A DNA stretch of 64,000 bases. Source: Venatoribacter pacificus (GTDB taxonomy: Bacteria > Pseudomonadota > Gammaproteobacteria > Pseudomonadales > Oceanobacteraceae). The notes beneath the pieces are model-generated. The model did not search any database, was not told the origin of the DNA, and was given only the letters and a program-made list of their open reading frames with translations. This document shows positions 1-8,898 of the stretch, piece by piece. The stretch covers positions 248,001 to 312,000 of the forward strand of contig NZ_JAOANI010000028.1 in the NCBI RefSeq assembly GCF_025318105.1. The letters run 5' to 3'. The number at the start of each line of letters is the position of its first letter. The first letter of the stretch is position 1. A program made the position numbers and the translations under genes.

Positions 1-1159
1 TATTGACATGCTGGCGACCGGTATTAAAACCCCGGTCGGGTTAAAAATCGCGGGGTCGGATCTGCAGCAGATTCAGGCTATCGGTCAACAGCTTGAAGGC
101 ATTATTAAAACCGTACCCGGTACAGTTTCAGCTTATGCTGAGCGGGTCGCCGGTGGCCGTTATTTAACCCTCGATATCCGCCGTGAACAGGCGGCGCGTT
201 ATGGTCTGAGTGTGGCGCAGCTGCAGCAGATTATTACCACCACCATTGGCGGAAAAAATATCATTGAGACGGTCGAAGGGCTGGAGCGTTACGGCGTTAA
301 TCTGCGTTATCCGCAGGCGTACCGTGATTCTCCTGAGGCATTAAAACAGCTGTTTTTTGTCGCGCCAAATGGCCAGCTGGTGACGCTGGGTGATGTGGTT
401 GATATCCGCAGTGAGGCGGGGCCCGCCGCCATTAAAAGTGAAAATGCGCGCATTAATGGCTGGCTGTTTATTGATATCGACGGCGTTGATATTGGCCACT
501 ATGTTGATTTTGCCCAGAACCGGGTACAGCAGGCACTGAACAGCGGTGAGCTGACGCTGCCGGCGGGCTATTCGCTGCGCTGGTCGGGACAGTATGAATA
601 TATGCAACGTGCGAAAGAGAAACTGCAGTATGTGGTGCCGTTAACCATCGCCATTATTGCGCTGCTACTGTACCTGAGTTTTAACCGTTTGACGGAGGTC
701 GCCATGATTTTACTGACCTTGCCTCTGGCATTGGTGGGTAGCTTGTGGCTGATGTGGGCACTGGGTTTTAATTTTTCTGTGGCTGTCGGTGTGGGCTTTA
801 TTGCCCTCGCGGGTGTCGCCGTGGAAATTGGTGTGATTATGCTGGTGTACTTGAATCAGTCGTATCAGGCGGCGGTCATTCGGGCCGGAGAACAACAGCG
901 CAGCGTAACGCAAGAAGAGTTGCGTCAGGCGGTCATTGAGGGTGCCGGGTTGCGGCTGCGACCGGTTGCGATGACCGTCGCCACCATCGCGGTCGGTTTG
1001 CTGCCGGTGATGCTGGGAAGCGGAACGGGGTCGGAAATTATGAGCCGCATTGCCGCACCTATGGTGGGCGGCACAGCCAGTGCATTATTGCTGACGCTGG
1101 TGGTGATTCCGGTACTGTACTTTCTCTGGCGCCAGCGTGAGATAGAGTATCAGACATAA
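1..1159 (+). CDS. Heavy-metal efflux RND transporter (CusA/CzcA family), C-terminal part
   Basis: The frame is already open at the left edge, so only the last ~385 residues of a normally ~1040-residue inner-membrane pump are present. Family members drive proton-coupled export of metal cations through a tripartite CusCBA/CzcCBA complex. The visible part starts in the second periplasmic porter domain (IDMLATGIKTPVG) and continues through a hydrophobic block of about six membrane helices from ~residue 205 to the end. The segment AGVAVEIGVIMLVYL is typical of the HME subfamily. The adaptor and outer-membrane genes would lie to the left, outside the window. A bidirectional terminator follows. Family confidence is high; the metal is uncertain because two CusA methionine positions look substituted. 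Confidence 0.93.
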   Translation, partial: IDMLATGIKTPVGLKIAGSDLQQIQAIGQQLEGIIKTVPGTVSAYAERVAGGRYLTLDIRREQAARYGLSVAQLQQIITTTIGGKNIIETVEGLERYGVNLRYPQAYRDSPEALKQLFFVAPNGQLVTLGDVVDIRSEAGPAAIKSENARINGWLFIDIDGVDIGHYVDFAQNRVQQALNSGELTLPAGYSLRWSGQYEYMQRAKEKLQYVVPLTIAIIALLLYLSFNRLTEVAMILLTLPLALVGSLWLMWALGFNFSVAVGVGFIALAGVAVEIGVIMLVYLNQSYQAAVIRAGEQQRSVTQEELRQAVIEGAGLRLRPVAMTVATIAVGLLPVMLGSGTGSEIMSRIAAPMVGGTASALLLTLVVIPVLYFLWRQREIEYQT

Positions 1160-1178
1160 TCTTTTTTAAGCGAAAAAT

Positions 1179-1216
1179 AAAAGCCGGGTATTGAATAAAT
1201 AGCCGGCTTTTATTGT
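1179..1216. terminator. Bidirectional intrinsic terminator
   Basis: AAAAGCCGG (1179-1187) pairs perfectly with CCGGCTTTT (1203-1211). The A-run on one side and T-run on the other let it serve both the RND gene and the convergent chemoreceptor gene. Confidence 0.85.
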
Positions 1217-1234
1217 TATCTGATGCAGGAAAGA

Positions 1235-2863
1235 TTACAGCGTAAAACTGGATACCTCGTCGCGCAGGCTGGAGGCCTGATGATTAAGTCCATCCACCGC
1301 CTGACGGATACTGCTTGCGCTTTGCATGCCCTGATCACTGAGGTGTTTGGCATTGCTGAGGTTTTCGTTAATGTTGTTGATAACTGATGTTTGTTCTTCA
1401 ATCGCAGAGGCAACCTGCAGAATACGATCACTGATACTGAGCAGTGAGCCTGAAATCTGACGAATATTTCCTTCTGATTTACTGGCGTACTCGACGGTAC
1501 TGACGGCTTTCGCCTGACTTTCGTTCATGCTATTAACGGCACGATCCACACCGCTGCGCAGTTTTTCAATCATTACATTAATATCGCCGGTCGATTGCTG
1601 GGTTTTACTGGCCAGTGTTCGCACTTCGTCGGCAACAACGGCAAAGCCACGACCCTGTTCACCTGCCCGTGCCGCCTCAATGGCCGCGTTAAGTGCCAAC
1701 AGATTGGTTTGTTCGGCAATGCCTTTAATGACATCCAGTACCGATGCTATGTTCGTGGTTTCGGCCACCAGTTCCTGAATAACCGCACCGGAATTATCGA
1801 CATTATTGGCCAGCGCTTGGATCTCTTCCATGGCCTGACGGAATTGCGCAGACACTTCACGGGCCGATTTATCTGCGGCTTTGGCTTCTTCTGATACTTG
1901 CTGAGTGTTGGAAGAGACTTCCTGGATCGCGAGTCCCATTTCGTGATTGGCTGTGGCTACCAGTTCCATCGAACCGGCGTATTCACCGCTGATACGCTGA
2001 CTATCACCCGCATTTTTTTTCAGGGTATTGGTGGTGGTGGCGACATCCACGGAAACCTGCTGAATGGTACCAATCATCTGCTGCATACCACTGAGAAAAC
2101 GGTTGAAATTATGGCTGAGCAGGCCTATTTCATCACGGCCAAGATCCGGCATGCGTTTACTCAGATCACCTTTACCATCGGCCATCTGGCCAAGTACTCT
2201 GGCCAGTTCATTAACCGGACGGGTAATCAGGCGTGGAAAATAAACGGCAACTAACAGTGCAATCAGCAGAGCAACACCGACCAGAATCAGGATGCTGCGT
2301 AACGCCGCACTTTTAGTATGCTCGGCGCTCACTTGCAGTGACTTGGCCTCTTCGCCGAGTTTTTCGCCTAAGACATTCAGCGTTTCGCGGATTGTTTCAA
2401 ATTCTTTTTCCAGACTGCCGGTACTCATTTCTGTCGCCTGGCCGATCGTTATTCCACCGGAAACGGCCTGCTGCACCATTTTCTCACTCTTTGGCCGCCA
2501 GACATTAAAGGCAGTGAGAAATGACTGAGCCAGATCTTTGGCTTCCTGAGAAACATGAAGGGTGCTGATTTTTTTCAGGCGGGTGGCGACCTGATCCAGG
2601 TTTTCGGCGTGCATTTTAGTATAGGTCTCTGCGCTTAATCCCAGAGCAATGGAGCGCTCGGCGATCTGAGCCTGATAAAGATCCCGGTCGGCATTGAGCG
2701 TAAGCTCAACGGCTGGCAGATATTCCTCGTTAATATGGCTGTATTCCGCAGTAATACTATTCAGATTTGAAATCTGAATAACCGATAACGCGGCGAGCAA
2801 ACTACCCAGCACGGCAATGGGTAACATCAGTTTTTTTGCCAGCCCGAGGTCAGACCATTTCAT
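1235..2863 (-). CDS. Methyl-accepting chemotaxis protein
   Basis: A 542-residue transmembrane chemoreceptor that would signal to CheA/CheW. TM1 lies at ~10-30, a helical periplasmic ligand domain (4HB-like) at ~31-187, TM2 at ~188-209 and HAMP at ~210-262. The signalling hairpin tip, with EQTNLLALNAAIEAARAGEQ and GFAVVADEVR, is at ~383-419. There is no C-terminal NWETF-like CheR tether; the protein ends EVSSFTL. The ATG at 2863 is preferred over an upstream in-frame ATG at 2902 because AGGAGA sits at 2869-2874 just ahead of it. The ligand cannot be read from sequence. It lies beside a diguanylate cyclase gene on the same strand, but the 187-bp gap argues for separate transcription. Confidence 0.95.
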   Translation of the reverse strand: MKWSDLGLAKKLMLPIAVLGSLLAALSVIQISNLNSITAEYSHINEEYLPAVELTLNADRDLYQAQIAERSIALGLSAETYTKMHAENLDQVATRLKKISTLHVSQEAKDLAQSFLTAFNVWRPKSEKMVQQAVSGGITIGQATEMSTGSLEKEFETIRETLNVLGEKLGEEAKSLQVSAEHTKSAALRSILILVGVALLIALLVAVYFPRLITRPVNELARVLGQMADGKGDLSKRMPDLGRDEIGLLSHNFNRFLSGMQQMIGTIQQVSVDVATTTNTLKKNAGDSQRISGEYAGSMELVATANHEMGLAIQEVSSNTQQVSEEAKAADKSAREVSAQFRQAMEEIQALANNVDNSGAVIQELVAETTNIASVLDVIKGIAEQTNLLALNAAIEAARAGEQGRGFAVVADEVRTLASKTQQSTGDINVMIEKLRSGVDRAVNSMNESQAKAVSTVEYASKSEGNIRQISGSLLSISDRILQVASAIEEQTSVINNINENLSNAKHLSDQGMQSASSIRQAVDGLNHQASSLRDEVSSFTL

Positions 2864-3050
2864 ACCTATCTCCTGCTTCTTGAACATGGCGCGGTTATTC
2901 AATCGAATGGTTGGCCTGTCTGGATTGGGGTGCGTGAATGTTTCAGCGCAGCCTGTGATACGGAGAAGTGTAGATCAACAACCGTGGTCTATCATGGCGG
3001 CCGTCGTCGGTACTGACGGATGGCGCATTATGTTGTCTGTGTCGCGTTTT

Positions 3051-4793
3051 TCATTCTGACGGCTGAGAAGGACTAATGACTTTATTGCGACCATGGGTTT
3101 TGGCTGTATAGAGGTTGATGTCAGCCTGGCGCAGCAGCTCCTCAGTATTTTCAGCATAACGGCTGCAGGAAAGGCCAATGCTGATGGTAAGAAAATTATT
3201 GCTGCTGATATTAATAGTATTCGCCTGCAGACGCAGACGTTCGCATAATATTTCGGCCTGAGATAAGGGACAGTTGCGCAGCAGCAGCATGAATTCTTCT
3301 CCGCCCCAACGCACCAGAATATCTTGCGGACGCAGATGCCTGCTCAGTAATCCGGCGAGTTCAATTAACATCTGATCTCCCCGTTCGTGGCCGTACTGGT
3401 CATTAATACGCTTGAAATAATCGACATCAATCAGAGCCAGACTAAGCGCGGTATTTTCCTGGCGTGCTTCTGCCATTGCCTGTTGCAGTTGTTCATCACC
3501 ATAGCGACGGTTGCCAATGCCGGTGAGCGCATCGGTATTGGCCTGTAATGCCAGCTGAGTACTGAGTTCGGTCAGCTGCTGATTCTGACGATTGAGGGTA
3601 TTTGTACGGTGTGAAACCCGCTGCTCAAGGGTATGGCGCAGGTTCTGCCATTGTTGTTCGGCATGTACCCTGCGGCGGATATTCAGGCTCAGCAGTAAAA
3701 TAATCAGCGACAGAAAAACGATTATGCTCAGGCCAACACCGATAAGCACGGCATGGGTGGCAAGAAAACCCTGTGGCAGAAAATGTCGTTCGGTACCTGC
3801 GGGCAGACGGCTGACGGGAATGTTAAAACGCAGCCGCTGACGTTCATCCAGTTGTGGCGTAAAGCGCGTTTTTTGTATAACTGGGATAGCGCTGGCGGGG
3901 ACTCCGGCAAGAATGTCTTTCACCATCTGCGTCGCCATTTCAGCCTGACTGCTGGCGTTGTGCATCATGCCGCCAATACTGCCCTGGCCCATCATCAGGT
4001 CGCCCCACATACCGAATACTGGTACAGGCGTGTGTGCGCTCAGCGTGGGCAGGTGTTTGGCGTAGGAAAAATAATCGCCGTTGCGGTCGTTATGAATAGT
4101 CAGAAACAGTACGGCGCTGTTGGCCGGCAGCCTGGCCAGATGCTGATCTAGTTCGGCAAAGGTAAAGTCGTCGTAGACCGACAACGTTACCTCTTTAAAG
4201 TGCTGCTGGCGGATCAGTTTACGGGCTTCTTCAGCCATTAAAGCCCCCAGACCGGAGCGGTCAGCTATCAGCAGAATGTGATCGGTTTGCGGTAACAGGG
4301 TGCGGATAAATTCGATATTTTCGGCAATCGCCATTCCTTCCAGTACACCGGTATGTTGCGGATGCCGGCTCAGATCATGACTTTCCGGTATGTTGATACC
4401 CAGAAAGACCAGCGGCGCTTTTTTTAGCCAGGGTAAATCAGAATTGAGAACCATATTAAGAGCGGCATCATCGCTAACCACGATCACATCCGGTGGTTGT
4501 GCTGCGTATTTCAGATTGTACAGCCGCAGTAATTCAGTGCGGACCCGTGGGTTATCGCTGTAACGGCGCTCGTCCATAAATTCAATGTGAATATTTTCGC
4601 CGGGCAGCAGTGACTCAAGATTGCTGAGAATGTTGTCATTAAGTAGGTGAGTCCAGGGGAATTGCAGATGATAAGAATGCAGAATCAGCACATGGGGATA
4701 TTGGGCAAGGTCAGAATGTTCAGGGTTTGCCTGCACATTCTGACTGCAACTGAGAAGGATAAAAATAATAATTAAAAAGCGCTTTGTCAGCAC
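3051..4793 (-). CDS. Diguanylate cyclase with periplasmic ABC-type binding-protein sensor
   Basis: A predicted membrane c-di-GMP synthase of 580 residues. A signal peptide (LTKRFLIIIFILLSC) leads into a ~300-residue periplasmic module resembling the ABC sugar/substrate-binding sensor family (HVLILHSYH, DVIVVSDDAAL, FGMWGDLMMGQG). A single TM helix follows at ~345-372, then a short coiled coil and a GGDEF domain. The active site is intact (GGEEF ~497-501, with DVDYFK upstream). An RPQD inhibitory I-site lies five residues before it, so feedback inhibition is expected. The GTG start at 4793 has GGGAG upstream and puts the signal peptide at the N-terminus; an ATG at 4838 is the alternative. The ligand is unknown. 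Confidence 0.9.
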   Translation of the reverse strand: MLTKRFLIIIFILLSCSQNVQANPEHSDLAQYPHVLILHSYHLQFPWTHLLNDNILSNLESLLPGENIHIEFMDERRYSDNPRVRTELLRLYNLKYAAQPPDVIVVSDDAALNMVLNSDLPWLKKAPLVFLGINIPESHDLSRHPQHTGVLEGMAIAENIEFIRTLLPQTDHILLIADRSGLGALMAEEARKLIRQQHFKEVTLSVYDDFTFAELDQHLARLPANSAVLFLTIHNDRNGDYFSYAKHLPTLSAHTPVPVFGMWGDLMMGQGSIGGMMHNASSQAEMATQMVKDILAGVPASAIPVIQKTRFTPQLDERQRLRFNIPVSRLPAGTERHFLPQGFLATHAVLIGVGLSIIVFLSLIILLLSLNIRRRVHAEQQWQNLRHTLEQRVSHRTNTLNRQNQQLTELSTQLALQANTDALTGIGNRRYGDEQLQQAMAEARQENTALSLALIDVDYFKRINDQYGHERGDQMLIELAGLLSRHLRPQDILVRWGGEEFMLLLRNCPLSQAEILCERLRLQANTINISSNNFLTISIGLSCSRYAENTEELLRQADINLYTAKTHGRNKVISPSQPSE

Positions 4794-4931
4794 GGTCGCT
4801 CCCGCAAATTCTGCAGCCGGGTATCCGTGGCTATGCACCGAGGTTCCTCACCTCATTGCATTAAATAATAGCGTACTTTCGCTTGTGCGACGGTTGTTCT
4901 TTGATCGTAGTAATCAGTAATAACCGTGTTG

Positions 4932-5582
4932 TCAGCGCGGCGGGTCAGCGCGGAGTGGGGTTGAGCTGTTGAGGCGGAACCAACCGGCAATACTGTAGCG
5001 GTCGCGTTTAGCGGGCAACACTTCGTGCGGGTAGTCCTCACTGAGAAACGTCACCAGCGTGCCGAAGCGCGGGCTGACGCGCAGCAGTTCCTGCTCATGG
5101 TTTTCGGCCTGATAAATGACCAGTTCCCCACCATCCTGAACCTCCCAGTTAGGGTTCAGATACAACACCGTGGTCAGCACCCGATTGGCCTGTCCTTTGA
5201 ACGCATCCATGTGCTTTTTGTAAAAATCACCGGGCTGGTAATGGGCGAAATGACCTTCGTAGCTGAACAGGCCCAGATACAGACGGCGATTCATATAGCG
5301 CTGTAATTCGGCCATGTAGTCCAGCCAGGCGGCTTCGGCCGGATCGTCATTGCTGAGCCAGCGGATTTTGTCGCGACGGACAAACTGGTTGAGCTGATGC
5401 TGTTGCTGGCGTCCGGTACCGGCGGCAGTAAAGTCGCCATGTTGCAGCCTGACCACTCGATTCAATAGGCCGGATGACATCAGCAATGGCAGTGCATCAT
5501 GGGTGATGGCGTAGCCCTGGGTCTGCAGATCTGTGGCAAGGCTTTCGAACAGATCGTCATGGCTGGTTTCAGCAAGCTGCAA
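4932..5582 (-). CDS. 2OG-Fe(II) oxygenase (prolyl-4-hydroxylase-like)
   Basis: A 216-residue cytosolic 2-oxoglutarate/Fe(II) dioxygenase. The facial triad is visible as H124-x-D126 (KKHMDAF) and H186 (YPHEVLP), with a 2OG-binding arginine near R193-R195 and the usual strand NPNWEVQDGGELVIY. Proteins of this kind are often annotated SM-20-like or 2OG-Fe(II) oxygenase; the substrate is unknown and could be a protein side chain. The start appears to be TTG with GGAG seven bases upstream. The gene sits alone between the GGDEF gene and the exporter gene on the same strand, with gaps of ~140-150 bases. Confidence 0.88.
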   Translation of the reverse strand: MQLAETSHDDLFESLATDLQTQGYAITHDALPLLMSSGLLNRVVRLQHGDFTAAGTGRQQQHQLNQFVRRDKIRWLSNDDPAEAAWLDYMAELQRYMNRRLYLGLFSYEGHFAHYQPGDFYKKHMDAFKGQANRVLTTVLYLNPNWEVQDGGELVIYQAENHEQELLRVSPRFGTLVTFLSEDYPHEVLPAKRDRYSIAGWFRLNSSTPLRADPPR

Positions 5583-5735
5583 GGACGTGCTCCGGCAAGA
5601 AACATCAATGGGACAGGCGTTTTACCCAAACCGCGACAGCAGGAGAAACAAAAAATACAGATCGTTTCGATCCTGTTTATTGCTTGATGTAGCAGGGCAG
5701 GGCCGCTTTGAATGCGGCCCTGACGGGCCTCCTGC

Positions 5736-6350
5736 TCAGCTGAGCAATGTCCACAGCGCTAATATGGCAAACAGCAGGCTGGTGGCGTAACGGGCCAGAT
5801 GCAGCGGCATACGGCGCATCAGGCGTTCGCCATAAATCACCACAGGTACGTTGGCCAGCAGCATGCCGCAGGTCGTGCCCAGTGTGACCCAGAGGACAGA
5901 GTTGAACTCGGCGGCCAGCAATACCGTCGCTACCTGGGTTTTGTCACCGATCTCGGCCAGGAAAAACAGTACCAGGGTGGCGAGGAAGGCTCCCCAGGCC
6001 TGATGAGTGTCGGTGCTATCGTCTTCTTTATCCGGTACCAATACCCAGATAGCCATGGCGGCAAAGCCGGCGGCCAGAAGCAGACGGCCGCTGCTGCCGT
6101 TCAACCATTCGGTGAGGGAATTGCCGAGCCAGGCACCGAGCCAGGCCGAAGCGGCATGATTGAGCAGCGTAGCCAGCAGAATGCCCAGCACAATCGCACT
6201 TTTATTGCGGAAACGGGCTGCCAGCAACAAGGATAACAGCTGGGTTTTATCGCCGATTTCGGCAATGGCAACAGCAACGGTAGAGGTCAGGAAAGCTGAA
6301 TGTGCGAAGGTATCGCTCAGCGCTGGCAGGTTAATCAGGGTATCAGTCAT
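5736..6350 (-). CDS. TMEM165/GDT1 family Mn2+ exporter (MneA/UPF0016-like)
   Basis: A 204-residue inner-membrane protein made of two homologous three-helix halves. Each half carries the family signature: EIGDKTQ at ~31-37 and again at ~133-139. A charged loop between them reads DKEDDSTDTH. Bacterial members (MneA, MntX) export Mn2+ and share ancestry with Ca2+/Mn2+ transporters of eukaryotes. The best support for manganese is the leader: a yybP-ykoY aptamer lies directly upstream, an RNA class that senses Mn2+ and controls such exporters. Length and motifs are normal. Confidence 0.93.
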   Translation of the reverse strand: MTDTLINLPALSDTFAHSAFLTSTVAVAIAEIGDKTQLLSLLLAARFRNKSAIVLGILLATLLNHAASAWLGAWLGNSLTEWLNGSSGRLLLAAGFAAMAIWVLVPDKEDDSTDTHQAWGAFLATLVLFFLAEIGDKTQVATVLLAAEFNSVLWVTLGTTCGMLLANVPVVIYGERLMRRMPLHLARYATSLLFAILALWTLLS

Positions 6351-6417
6351 GTTGATTGTCCGGGCGGAGATTGTTAACCAAAGACAAACGGCACGATGCC
6401 GCCCTGGTCATCACGCT

Positions 6418-6545
6418 GTTTGTCTCAGGTCTCATCGAACCATCGTGATGATGGTCGCCGGTGCCATGAGCATGGGGCTCAATTATGTTGACACGGGCAC
6501 CTCTGACCTTGCCGGTCAGGGCAGATTACTCCCCCAAGAGTGCGG
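6418..6545 (-). promoter_or_regulatory. yybP-ykoY manganese riboswitch
   Basis: The leader transcript contains, in order, TTGGGGGAGTA, then GTGTCAACATA, then GATGAGACCTGAGACA. These are the conserved loop and P1 strands I recall for the yybP-ykoY Mn2+ aptamer. Downstream, AGACAAAC (6418-6425) can pair with GTTTGTCT (6382-6389) around an inner CGGCA/TGCCG stem, a candidate expression platform ending ~30 bases before the exporter ATG. By family precedent Mn2+ binding should turn expression on. Boundaries are approximate. Confidence 0.85.
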
Positions 6546-6547
6546 CG

Positions 6548-6576
6548 ATTATAACGGCTTCACCGGCACACGTCAC
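6548..6576 (-). promoter_or_regulatory. Promoter of the riboswitch-exporter transcript
   Basis: A perfect TATAAT (-10, 6548-6553) lies 17 bases from GTGACG (-35, 6571-6576). Predicted initiation falls at ~6541, immediately before the aptamer. Confidence 0.65.
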
Positions 6577-6744
6577 CCCGTAAGACGTTATGGTACTCGC
6601 TGTAAAAACAACAAAAAAAACTGATCCAGAAGAACAATTTTTTTCAATTTACCGCCGCTGAAACTGGTGAAATTATGCCGCCGTTTTCGCCCCGGAAGCT
6701 CTGCATGCCGGTGGTGAGTAGAATCCGGAACCTCTGAGGTGGGT

Positions 6745-6921
6745 ATGAGTCAGCCGCAAGAATACGAAGATTTTGATGATCTCGATGACCAGCCACAAGC
6801 GCGCAGCAAAGCCAAAGGACGCAGTGTCGATTACGATAAAAAACGTCGTCGTGCCGAACGTATCCTGGAGCAGGCCCGTCTGCGTGATTTGCTGGGATTC
6901 GATATCGATTATCAGGACTGA
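6745..6921 (+). CDS. Small PA3496-like putative envelope integrity protein
   Basis: A 58-residue highly charged protein. It has an acidic N-terminus (EYEDFDDLDD) and a basic helix with KKRRRAERILEQARLRDLLG. The arrangement and size resemble the short Pseudomonas PA3496 family linked to envelope integrity; this match is from memory and moderate. The ATG at 6745 has GAGG five bases upstream, better than a GTG two codons earlier. No signal peptide or membrane helix is present. It is a single-gene unit closed by its own terminator. Confidence 0.7.
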   Translation: MSQPQEYEDFDDLDDQPQARSKAKGRSVDYDKKRRRAERILEQARLRDLLGFDIDYQD

Positions 6922-6949
6922 GCGCACAACGCGCCAATTTCCTTCCTCC

Positions 6950-6978
6950 GGGGTGTAACTTCTCTTGCACCCCTTTTT
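6950..6978 (+). terminator. Intrinsic terminator
   Basis: GGGGTGTAA (6950-6958) pairs with TTGCACCCC (6965-6973) with one mismatch and is followed by TTTTT. It ends the small PA3496-like gene. Confidence 0.8.
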
Positions 6979-7036
6979 CTAACCGTGCTTTCATCGGCTT
7001 CTGTTTTTATTTCTGTTTCAGCTCGGCGGGGTATCC

Positions 7037-8122
7037 ATGAGCGACCGTACGGCTTTTCTCGATATTTTAAAAAGTTTGTTGCGCAGTCCATCGGTGGTCG
7101 GCGCAGAGCATTCTTTTTTCCGTGTGCTGCAGCGCGAGCTGGAGGAGCGCGGTGCGCGCGTTACCTGGTACGAAGGCGTGCTGGTGGCGCAGGGCAGCGA
7201 TCCTATGAGTCTGATGTTTTCGGCGCACATTGATCGTCATGGCCTGGTCTGCACCGGCCCGAACGAATTTCAGTACGCGGCCTTTGTGTCCGGCGGACGC
7301 TCCGATCTGCTCGGCAACTCGGTGTCGGAAGAACTGATGAAAATGATCGTCGACCGTTTCGGCGATGTCGGTGTGTTTGCCTATGAACCCTGGTCCGGCG
7401 CTTACCGTGGGCGTGGCAAAATTGAGGGCACTTACGTTTGCCCGCACCGTAACAACCTGATTTTTGAATTATCCGGAATGGAGCATCTGGTCGCAGGTAC
7501 GCCGGTCGCTTTCCGTGATCAGTTGCGCATTGAAAATGGCCGCTATCTGGGTCAGCTGGATAACGTCCTCACCGCCGCCATGCTGGTGTATTTATTTGAA
7601 TTGGGTTTTCAGGGCACCGCCTTTTTTACCGCTCAGGAAGAAGCCGGTCGCAGCTGGCGTTATCTGCTTGAATGGTTCCGCCGCTTTGGTGGTTCAACCA
7701 ACCAACTGGTGGTCGTGGATACCAGCCCGTATCCGGATGTTCCGGCCGCTAATGAACAGTTGCTGGTGTTGCGCCATTGCGATGCCAACGCTTCCTTTAA
7801 TGTCGATTTAACCCATCGTCTGGCGGAAAAATGCAAAAAACTGGGCATTCGTTACAGCTTTAAAGATGACTATATCCGTCGCCAGAATGAAGACAATGCG
7901 CGTCAGGGCATAGCCGCTAAATCCATGGGCAGTACTGAAATGGGGCGTATTATTGCGGCCTCCAACGGTCTGGTGGATGGCACCACGCTGCAGATTCCGA
8001 CCACCGGTTATCACACCATGGACGAAAGCGCTGGTGTCGAAGCCTGTGATGCGTTCCTGCGTGTGCTCTGTGCGATGGCAGGTCTGCGTTATCCATTCTG
8101 GACTTACGATCCGATGGCCTGA
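7037..8122 (+). CDS. M42/M20-like metallopeptidase
   Basis: A 361-residue cytosolic peptidase with a dinuclear metal site like that of the M42 aminopeptidases. Likely ligands are H64 (SAHIDRHG, with D66 as the catalytic helper), D175 (GQLDN), E201/E202 (AQEEAG), D228 (VVVDTSP) and H326 (TGYHTMDE). Family members trim N-terminal residues from peptides. The substrate class is not evident. The ATG is preceded by a GGGG element. The next gene begins 26 bases downstream and is probably co-transcribed. Confidence 0.88.
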   Translation: MSDRTAFLDILKSLLRSPSVVGAEHSFFRVLQRELEERGARVTWYEGVLVAQGSDPMSLMFSAHIDRHGLVCTGPNEFQYAAFVSGGRSDLLGNSVSEELMKMIVDRFGDVGVFAYEPWSGAYRGRGKIEGTYVCPHRNNLIFELSGMEHLVAGTPVAFRDQLRIENGRYLGQLDNVLTAAMLVYLFELGFQGTAFFTAQEEAGRSWRYLLEWFRRFGGSTNQLVVVDTSPYPDVPAANEQLLVLRHCDANASFNVDLTHRLAEKCKKLGIRYSFKDDYIRRQNEDNARQGIAAKSMGSTEMGRIIAASNGLVDGTTLQIPTTGYHTMDESAGVEACDAFLRVLCAMAGLRYPFWTYDPMA

Positions 8123-8148
8123 TCAGCAGCAAGAAAAAACAATAAGCG

Positions 8149-8607
8149 ATGAGTCATATACCCACATTGAAGTTATTAAACGACTTGCCTCCCCCGGCTG
8201 ACGACTCTGTCGGCGGTCCGGGCGGTGCGTATGCGTTTTTTTATGCTGCCGCTACTGATGCTGATCCGCACCTGTTGGTGTATGAGCGGGCGCGGGATTT
8301 TTTATCCGCGCCGCGTGCCTTTGTTGTGTTAGCCATGACCGCGGAGGATACCGATGCGGTTGAGCTGAACAGCCTGCTGGAATATGACGGCATTGATTAC
8401 GATGCCGATGGTGTCATGCAACAGACGGGGTGTTTTCAGCTTGTTGCTTCCGCAGCCTGTTACGGTCAGGATCAGTGTCACTTTATTCTCAGCGTTGATG
8501 GTCGCCGCTGTGAAATTCTGTGTCGGGAATACACCGTGCAGACCACGATTTACCATGTCAGCAGTGCCTGCCAGGCTCTGCGTCTTTATCTGGCTCAGCA
8601 AGGCTGA
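8149..8607 (+). CDS. Hypothetical protein downstream of the M42-like peptidase
   Basis: A 152-residue protein I do not recognise. It has no signal peptide or membrane segment and looks like a compact mixed alpha/beta fold rich in acidic residues. Five cysteines lie at GCFQLV, AACYGQDQC, GRRCEILC and SSACQAL. Its codon use resembles its neighbours. It follows the peptidase by 26 bases and probably shares its transcript. The ribosome-binding site is weak. A short palindromic repeat follows the stop. Confidence 0.75.
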   Translation: MSHIPTLKLLNDLPPPADDSVGGPGGAYAFFYAAATDADPHLLVYERARDFLSAPRAFVVLAMTAEDTDAVELNSLLEYDGIDYDADGVMQQTGCFQLVASAACYGQDQCHFILSVDGRRCEILCREYTVQTTIYHVSSACQALRLYLAQQG

Positions 8608-8623
8608 GTTTCGCGCTGACCGC

Positions 8624-8656
8624 CAGGGCCTGTTTAATGAGTGTTAACAGGCCCTG
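8624..8656. repeat. Short palindromic repeat of the AGGGCCTGTT family (minimal copy)
   Basis: CAGGGCCTGTT (8624-8634) and AACAGGCCCTG (8646-8656) are perfect inverted arms around an 11-base loop. The unit matches the right-hand subterminal hairpin of the longer copies near 50.1 kb and 62.4 kb. It may also act as a terminator. The rest of the 8608-8898 gap shows only a short GTGCG/CGCAC hairpin and AT-rich sequence. Confidence 0.8.
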
Positions 8657-8898
8657 ATATACCGCAGAGGATATTATGTCTGGCGGCTCTTTTTGTGCGC
8701 TTTTTTCGCACTCTTGAGAAAATATAAGCATTATTTTGGTGCTTTTATTTGCGTATTTTTCAGTCATTATTTCTGTTTTGCTTTTTAATTGTGCAGTTGC
8801 TCACGGATTTGCGCTGATGTGATGCGCACAGGCTGCGGTGGCACTATGTTTGCTAAAGCTCAGCAAGTGTTCATCCATCAGCCTATAGGAAATACATC

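Noticed and set aside
2864..3050. Sigma-28 flagellar promoter upstream of the chemoreceptor
   Set aside because: No TAAA-N15-GCCGATAA-like sequence could be found in the spacer.
3051..4793. c-di-GMP riboswitch near the GGDEF genes
   Set aside because: No GEMM-type conserved strands are present upstream of any of the GGDEF-domain genes.
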